Shown here: piece by piece, positions 54,201 to 63,200 of the stretch
How positions within the stretch are numbered: position 1 is the stretch's first letter
How the letters are laid out: every line of letters begins with the position of its first letter
Origin: Rubripirellula amarantea
GTDB taxonomy: Bacteria > Planctomycetota > Planctomycetia > Pirellulales > Pirellulaceae
Assembly (NCBI RefSeq): GCF_007859865.1
Contig: NZ_SJPI01000002.1
Coordinates: forward strand, 1,322,721-1,386,720
Length of the DNA: 64,000 nt
Direction: 5' to 3'
Notes under the pieces: generated by a model
Databases searched by the model: none
The model's input: the letters and a program-made list of their open reading frames with translations, nothing else
What the model was told of the DNA's origin: nothing
Translations under genes and position numbers: made by a program

Positions 54201-57200
54201 ACCCACCGCCATCAAAGATATTCTGGACGCCGATCACCGTTGGGTCGATCTTCCAGACCGATGTGTTGCCGATCCCATCGGAGGCGCGGAAATACAAGCG
54301 GCCATCGACGTTGGTCATTTGCGATGGGAACGAACTGGATGCTCCCCCACGAATGTCCTCGACCAGCATGGTGCCCGCAGCGGTGCCGTCAGACTTCCAA
54401 AGTTCATAGCCGCTGACGCCGTCATTGGCTTCGAAGTAAAGCGTGCCGCCAACATTGATCAACTCATCAGGAAAAGAACTGCTCGATCCCGGGCGAATGT
54501 CTAGAACCAGACTCGTGCCCGCAGCAGTTCCATCACTCTTCCACAATTCACGACCATTGATCTCGTCGAGGGCGCCGAAGAACAACGTGCCGTCGACGTT
54601 CGTCAAATCAGTGGGGGAGGCACCACCGCTTCCTGCTCGGATATCGCTCACCAAGCTCGTGCCCGCCGCTGTCCCATCGCTGGTCCACAATTCGGTTCCG
54701 TTGACGCCGTCAAAAGCGGTAAAGAACAGCGTGCCATCGACATTGGTTAAGTAGCGGGGATAAGAACTCGAGGAACCCGTGCGGATGTCCGCGACCAGGG
54801 TCGTTCCCGCCGCGGTTCCATCGGACGTCCAGAGTTCGTATCCATTGGTGTTGTCTAAGGCGCGGAAGAATAGCGTGCCTCCAACGTTCGTCAGGAAGCT
54901 TGGGTTAGAACTATAGCTACCCGATCGAATGTCGGAAACTAGAACGGTTCCTGCGGCAGTACCATCGGACTTCCAAAGTTCCGTTCCGTTGGTTCCGTCA
55001 TTGGCACTGAAAAACAGCGTGCCGCCCACGTTGGTCAGATTCCTGGGAAAGGAGGATGAAGCACCCGAGCGAATGTCCGATACCAGGACCGTACCGGCCG
55101 CCGTGCCATCGCTTTTCCAGAGCTCGCTACCGTTGGTGCCGTCATTGGCACGAAAGAAAAGCGTTCCCCCGACGTTGGTCAGGTAAGAAATACTTGAGCT
55201 GTCACTGCCGGGTCGAATGTCGGCGACCAGCGTGGTTCCCGCTTCCGTGCCATCGGTCTTCCAAAGCTCGCTACCGTTGGTGCCGTCGTTGGCGACGAAG
55301 AACGTGGTTCCGCTGACGTCAACGGCTTGGCTGGCCGAAGCATTCCCAGTTCCGCCACGAATGTTGGCAAACAGACTGGTGCCAGCGGTAGTGCCATCAC
55401 TGGTCCACAATTCGTCGCCGTACACGCCATCATCGGCGCGGAAAAACAGCGTGCCGCCGAAGTTCACGATGCTAGAAATGTACGACGAGAGTGAACCCGC
55501 ACGAATGTCGGCCACCAGCGTCGTTCCCGCCGCCGTGCCGTCGCTGATCCACAATTCCGTCCCCGTGGTTCCGTCGTTAGCTTCGAAGATAAGGTTACCG
55601 CCAAACTCCGTGAACTCGGACAGATAGCTACTGGAAGCACCGCTGCGAATATCGCTGACGATGGCCGTGCCCGCTGTCGTTCCGTCGGTGCTCCAGAGTT
55701 CGGATCCCGTGGTGCCGTCACTCGCGCGGAAGAAGACGGTGCCGCCCACATTGGTGAACTCACCCGGGAAAGAACTAGTGCTACCGGGCCCAATGTCGCT
55801 CAGCAGCGTGGTGCCCGCGCTGGTACCGTCGCTGATCCAGATTTCGCGACCGTTGGTTGAATCAGACGCTGAGAAGTACAGCAGACCGTTCGCTTCGGTG
55901 AAGTAGGCAGGATAGGAACTCGAGGCTCCAGAGACAATGTCACTGACGATGGTCGTTCCTGCTGCGGTGCCGTCGCTGACCCATAGCTCGTTGCCAGTGC
56001 TGCCGTCGTTGGCTTGGAATAACAGATTCCCGCCAACGGCGGTTAGGTAACTCGGGTACGAACTAAAACTTCCGCTGCGAATGTCGCTGACCAGTGTCGT
56101 TCCCGCTGCGGTGCCATCGCTGCTCCAAAGCTCGCTTCCGTTGACGCCGTCATTGGCTTGGAAGAACAGCGTGCCGCCAACATCGGTCAATCCACTTGGA
56201 TAGGAACTAGAGGCCCCCGGTCGAATGTCAGCTATCAACGTGGTGCCGGCGGATGTACCGTCCGATGTCCAAAGCTCGGTGCCGTTAAAACCATCCGTGG
56301 CACGAAAGAACAACGTCCCACCGACGTTCAACAAAATGTCGGGAGACGACGAAGACGTCCCCGGTCGAATGTCGCTGACCATTCGGGTACCGGCGGCCGT
56401 GCCGTCGCTGGTCCAAAGCTCGTTACCGTGAACGCCATCATTCGCACGAAAGAACAGGGTTCCGTTGACATTGGTCAAGGAACTGGTATATGACGATGAG
56501 CTTCCTGGCCTAATGTCGGCCACCATCGTGGTTCCCGCGATCGTTCCATCGCTGACGTACAACTCGGTGCCCTCGTTAAGCGTTGACGCAGTAAAGTAGA
56601 ACAACGAACCGACTTGCGTGAGGTTCGAAACGCTCGATCCGGAGGTTTCCGGTTGCGCGTTGATGTCCTTGAGCAGATTGAACTGCGCCTCGACGTAGCG
56701 AGATTCCACCGCACCAACGTCGATCACGTTGTTGTGGACGCGAATGAAGTTTGCGCCACGCTGGTCAAACTCGCTTGGACTATATGCGATCCCCGGGTCA
56801 CCCGCGTTGATCGCCGGACTGCCCGCTTCGATCGCGTGAGTGCGAGTCGGGCCGCCAAAGTCGCCAAGGTCGGTGAGCCCGACATCTGCCGAAACTTGAT
56901 TGCCAGTGCCCGTGATTCCAGACGAGGATGCGAAGACGTTGTAGTCACCGGAGAACGCTGTTGATCCGCTGGTAGATCCGTCGACGATTGAATTGAAAAT
57001 TGAGATGTTCGATCCACCACCGCCCCGGATCGCATCCCCGTCGGTCCCCGCTGAACCGTTGGCGATCGTCGACTGGTTGATCGCGGCCAGGGTGCTTCCC
57101 GCCATGAACAGGTTCCCCCCTCGAACACTTGCATCGTTGCCCGATATCGTACTTAACAAGACATCGATTTCGCCTGCGTTGTAAATCCCGCCACCATTAG

Positions 57201-60200
57201 CCGCCGAGTTGTCGGCGATTGTGCTACGAACTAGCGTCATGAAAAGCCCATTGGTGGAGATACCACCACCACGCGAGGTTGCCGCGTTGCCCGTGATTTC
57301 AACGTTGGACAGATCGAGCGTTTCTCCGTTAAGAATTCCTCCCCCATCACCGACCACATCGCCACCGGTGATCGTCACACCGCTGATTCCCACGCTGATG
57401 TCCGCGCTGGTTCCGTCATCAATATTTATCACTCGAAAACCATCACCGGTACCGAACAGCCCGTCAGTTCCGTTGCCAGCATCAAGTGTTAGCAGATTCG
57501 CACCCGGCCCCGTAATCGTGACATCGCGAGTGATTGTAGGCAGTGAGCTATCCAGGTTGATCGTTGGGTTGCCATCGAAAACCTCTGAAAACGTGATTTG
57601 CTCCGCAAACGTTGTTTCATTGGCATAGGTGATCGCTTCTCGCAGCGTCAAGTTGCCAGGGGTGTAGTTTCCATCGTCAATATCGCCCAGCGAGTCGACC
57701 AACAAGTTCGGCTCGGTTTCAATGATCTTGTACAACTCGTCACCCAACGTCGCTTCGCTACCGACGATATAAACCGCCCCCGCAGCGCCGACAAAACTGC
57801 CCGGGCCCAGATCAAGATTTAATCCATCGGCCAGGTGCTGCAGTTCGCCCACTAACGGCGACCACTTCCAAAGTCCGGTGCCCGTGACGCCATCATCGGC
57901 CAATAGGTACAAGCTGCCCTCATGCTCGGCCAACTGATCTGGCTGTGAGCCGATTGCTCCGACGTGAATGTCATCAACCAGCACCGTGCCCGCTGGCGTA
58001 CCGTCACTAGACCACAACTCACGTCCGTTGGCGTCATCCATGGCGGTGAAGAACAACGTCCCCCCGACGTTGGTTAAGCTAGTTGGCGAACCATCATCGA
58101 GTCCCGGTTTGATCTCAGTTAGAAGTGACGTTCCGACCGCCGTGCCGTCGCTGGTCCAAAGTTCGTATCCGGTGGCCCCATCATGAGCCACAAAGAACAA
58201 AGTACCATCCACATTCGTTAGCTCCTTCACGTAAGAGCTTCCTGAGCCCGCAACGATGTCGGTCGCCAACATGGTTCCCGCGGCGGTCCCATCGCTGGAC
58301 CACAACTCCACACCCGAACTGCCGCTGTTAGCGCTGAAGAAGATCGTTCCGTCGACGTTGACCAAGTCGGCTGGGAACGAGTTGCCCGATCCTGGTCGAA
58401 TATCGACAACCAGTGTCGTGCCCGCCGCGGTACCGTCGCTCGTCCATAGTTCACGTCCATTGCTTCCATCGGTGGCGCTAAAGTACAGCGTTCCGCCGAC
58501 ATTAAGCATTTCTTGCGGTGATGAACTGGCGCTACCCGGTCGTATGTTCGACACCATCGTGGTTCCCGCGGCGGTTCCGTCACTCTTCCAAAGCTCATTG
58601 CCATTGACGCCGTCGTTGGCGCTAAAGAACAAGGTACCATCGACATTGACAAAGTTTGATGGGTTCGAGCTACCGCTACCCGATCGAATGTTGGCCACTA
58701 GCGACGTACCAACGGTGGTTCCATCACTCTTCCAAAGTTCGTTACCGTTAACACCATCGTTGGCGGTAAAGAAGAATGTGCCGTCCACGTTGGTCAGGTT
58801 GTCGATGCTTGATCCGTTCACTCCGGCGCGAATGTCGGCAACCAGGCTGATCGCAACTGGTTCGTAGCGAGATTCAAAAGCACCGATGTCGATTCGGCCG
58901 AAGCGAACTCGGTCAAAGCCTTCGCCCCGTTGGTCGAATTCGGTTGAACTGGCTGTGATACTTGGGTCACCCGCGTTGATCGCCGGGCTTTCGGGAAGCG
59001 GTGCGTGGGTTGGTGTCGGGCCACCGTTATCGGCGAGCGGCCCGAGGAGTGGATCAGTGCTAAACAGGTTGTCCGATCCGGTGATGCCGGGGTCCCCATC
59101 GCTGAACATGTTGTGGCTGCCGTTGAACACGCCAGATCCTTCCGCACTACCATCAACAATCGAATTAGAAATCGTTAGTACTGGCGAACCAAAGGCGTTC
59201 TGAATCGCGTCTCCGAAGCTTGCAGCTGTATTGTCTGAGAACGTGGTTTGGGAAATCGTGGAGGTTGTGTTGGCGTTGTAAATTCCTCCGCCGCGACTAG
59301 TGGCGGAGTTGCCTGAAATGGTGCTTCGCTGGATATCCGCCGGGCCGTATGTCAGGATGCCACCACCAAACGACGCTGCATTATTGGAAAGCAAGCTGTC
59401 CACGACCTGCAATTCACCTAGCGGTGATGTTCGAATCGCGCCGCCAAAGTTTGAGGTCGCGTTGCCAGTAATGACGGACCGAAGAACGGTGAGGTCCTCA
59501 TCATTGGTAATCGCACCCCCGCCGCTACCAGTAGCGTCTGCCCCTCGGAGCGTCAGGTCACTGATGACAACGGAGATGTCTGACGCATTACCATCAACGA
59601 TTTCAAAGATGCGGTAACCATCCTGGGTGTTAAACGTGTTATCGGTTCCGTCACCGGCGTCGATGGTCAGCAGGTCAGCGCCTGGGCCAGTGATCGTGAC
59701 GCTTTGCGTGATCGTGGGCAGTTGGCTGGCGATGTCGATCGTTTGCGCGGTGTCGAACAGTGAGCTAAATTCGATGGACTCAACGACCTCAGTCTCATTG
59801 GACAGAATGATCGCTTCACGAAGCGTTAGATTGCCCAGTGTGTAAAGCCCGTCATCGGTATCACCCAGCGCATCCACTAACAGTGTGCGATCCTCGACGA
59901 CTTCGAACAGCTCTTGGCCCACGGCTCCCGTTGATCCATTGAAGAACACCCGTCCGTTGATTTGGGTCAGGGTGTTGATTGACGGCCGGGTGCCGGTCGA
60001 ATCCGCGACCTGGGTGACTCCGATGATGGTTGGGTCGATCTTCCAAACCCCGGCGCCACCGATGCCATCATTGGCCTCGAAATACAAACGCCCGTCCACG
60101 TTCATCAGCGTGTTGGGGTACGAGCTATAGGAACCACCGCGAATGTCTTCGACCAGGACCGTTCCCACTGCCGTGCCATCGCTGGACCATAACTCGGTGC

Positions 60201-63200
60201 CGCTGAGTCCATCGGAAGCCGCGAAGTATAAGGTTCCGCCGACCTCGGTGAGGTTGTACGGGTTAGAACCGCTCGTTCCTTCACGAATATCGGCGACGAG
60301 AGTTGTCCCCGCCGTCGTGCCGTCGCTGGACCAAAGCTCATAGCCATTGACACCGTCGCTGGCGCGGAAGAACAGAGTGCCGTCCACGTTAGTTAGCTGT
60401 GTCGGATATGACGAACTGCTGCCCGGCCGAATATCGCTCACCATTGTTGTGCCTGCCGCCGTGCCATCGGTGCTCCACAGTTCCGTGCCGCTTGTACCGT
60501 CAAAGGCTCGGAAGAATACCGAACCGCCCACTTCGGTGAAGTCTCTGGGATAGGAACTGCTACTTCCCGATCGGATGTCGCTGACCAAAGTCGTTCCCGC
60601 GGCGGTGCCGTCACTGGTCCAAAGCTCGCGTCCGTTGGTCCCATCGGAAGCGCTGAAATACAGCGTGCCACCGATATTGGTCAGGTACCTTGGACTCGAG
60701 CTCGAGCTGCCGCTAAGAATGTCCAGCACCAGATTCGTGCCAGCCGCCGTGCCGTCACTGCTCCATAATTCAAGGCCGTTGGTTCCATCGTTGGCCTCGA
60801 AGAAGAGCGTTCCACCCACGTTCACCAAATCGTCGGGGTATGAGCCTGAACTGCCAGACCTAATATCCGAGACCATGGTTGTGCCCGCGGCAGTGCCGTC
60901 GGACTTCCACAGCTCGCTGCCATTGGTTCCATCGTTGGCTCGGAAGAAGAGCACGCCGCTCACATTGGTCATGTCCGTGATACTGGAACTATCAATTCCT
61001 GGTCGAATGTCCAGAACTAGACTGGTTCCTGCGGCAGTCCCGTCGGTCTTCCAAAGCTCACTGCCGCTTGCGCCGTCATTGGCGACAAAGAACGTGGTCT
61101 CGCCTACTTCGGTAAACTGACTCGGGTAAGAATTCCCCGTACCCGTGCGAATGTTGACCAGCATGTTGGTTCCAGCCGCCGTTCCATCGCTGGTCCAAAG
61201 TTCATCGCCGTACACTCCATCATCGGCTCGGAAGAACAGCGTTCCGCCAAAGTTGGTCAGACGAGTTAGGGATGACGATGATGATCCGCTGCGAATGTCA
61301 TCGACCAGAGTGGTACCGGCCGTGGTTCCATCGGTGCTCCACAGTTCGCTGCCATTGATGCCATCGTTGGCTCGAAAGAACAGCGTTCCGCCGACTTCGG
61401 TCAGGTAGCTCGGGGACGAGTTGCTAGCGCCACTGCGGATGTCGGCGACCTGGACGGTTCCCGCTGCCGTGCCGTCAGTGCTCCAAAGCTCGGTACCGGT
61501 GGTACCGTCCGAGGCCGTGAAGAAAAGCGAGCCACCAAAGCTGGTGAAGTTATAGGCGTATGAGCCGCTGCTGCCGGTGCGAATATCAGCCACCAATGTG
61601 GTGCCCGCCGTGGTCCCGTCACTGGTCCACAATTCGCGACCGTTGGTACCATCGAAAGCACTAAAGAACAAAGCTCCGCCAAAATTCGTGAGCTGCACCG
61701 GCGATGAACTGGAGCTGCCCGCGAAGATATCGGATACCAGCGTGGTTCCCGCTGCGGTCCCGTCACTGCTCCACAGTTCGAATCCGCTGGTTCCATCACT
61801 GGCGCGGAAGAAAAGCGTGCCACCGACATTGGTCAGGTAACTCGGATAGCTTGAGTAACTGCCGGGACGGATGTCGGAAACCAAGGTCGTGCCCGCTGCG
61901 GTTCCGTCCGTGGTCCAAAGCTCGGTGCCGCTGATCCCATCGCTTGCCGTGAAAAAGAGTGAGCCGGAAACTTCGGTGACGTTGTAGGAGTAACTACCGC
62001 TTGAACCGGCACGAATGTCACTGACTAAGGTCGTGCCCGCCTCGGTTCCATCGGACTTCCATAGTTCTCGACCATGGGTGTCATCAATGGCCGTGAAGAA
62101 CAGCGTTCCACCAAAATTAGTAAGTTGACCTGGACTAGACGAATTGCTTCCCGTCCGAATGTCGGTGACCAGACTGGTGCCCGCCTCGGTTCCGTCTGAT
62201 TTCCAAAGCTCGCTACCATTGGCTTCATCACTGGCTCGGAAAAATAGCGTTCCTCCCACATTGGTCAGGAAAGCGGGAGAGGAGCTGGAGGTACCCGGCC
62301 AAATATCGGATACCAACGTCGTTCCGGCCGCGGTACCGTCGGTGCTCCAAAGCTCGCTGCCCGTGTCGGGCGTGAAAGCAGTGAAAAACAGCAGGCTACC
62401 GACCTCCGTCACATTACTGATGCTTGAACCCGAGATTTCAGGCAGCGAGTTGATGTCCAACAACAATTCGAACGCACCATCGACATAGCGTGATTCCACC
62501 GCACCGACGTCCACGACGTCGTTGTGAACCCGTTTGAAACTCTCACCGCGTTGGTCGAACTCAATTGGGCTGTACACGATCGCTGGGTTACCCGCGTTGA
62601 TTACCGGGCTGCCTGCCTCAATCGCGTGAGTGCGGGTCGGGCCGCCAAAGTTCCCCAGGTCTGTCAGGCCGAGATCGGTGACGACTTGGTTGTTCGTGCC
62701 ACTGATGGTGCTGGTTATGGTGAACAGGTTGTAGTCACCGATAAACGTACCGCCCCCGCTGACATCGCCCTGGACGATTGAGTTATCGATGGTCGTTGAT
62801 GCCGTATTGCCGCGATGGATCGCGTCACCCTCGGTTCCCGCCGATCCGCCAACGATGGTCGAAAGGTCGATGTCAAGCGCGGAGCCATTGGAAGTGAACA
62901 GGTTGCCGCCGCGATCGGTAGCCTCGTTCCCCGAAAAGGTACTTTGAACGATGTCGACGACGTCACCGTTGTAGAAACCGCCACCATTTGCCGCAGCGTT
63001 GTCAGCGATCGTACTTTCGCTCAATGTGAGAGTACCGGTGCTGTAGATAGCTCCCCCGCGAGATTGCGTGGCGCTGCCTGTGATCTCAATTTGTTGGAGC
63101 GTTAGATCTTCGACACTTCGAATCGCGCCCCCATCGCCACTAGTCACGTCACCACCGGTCAGCGTCACACCGCTGATGCTGACGTTCAAGTCGGTGCCCG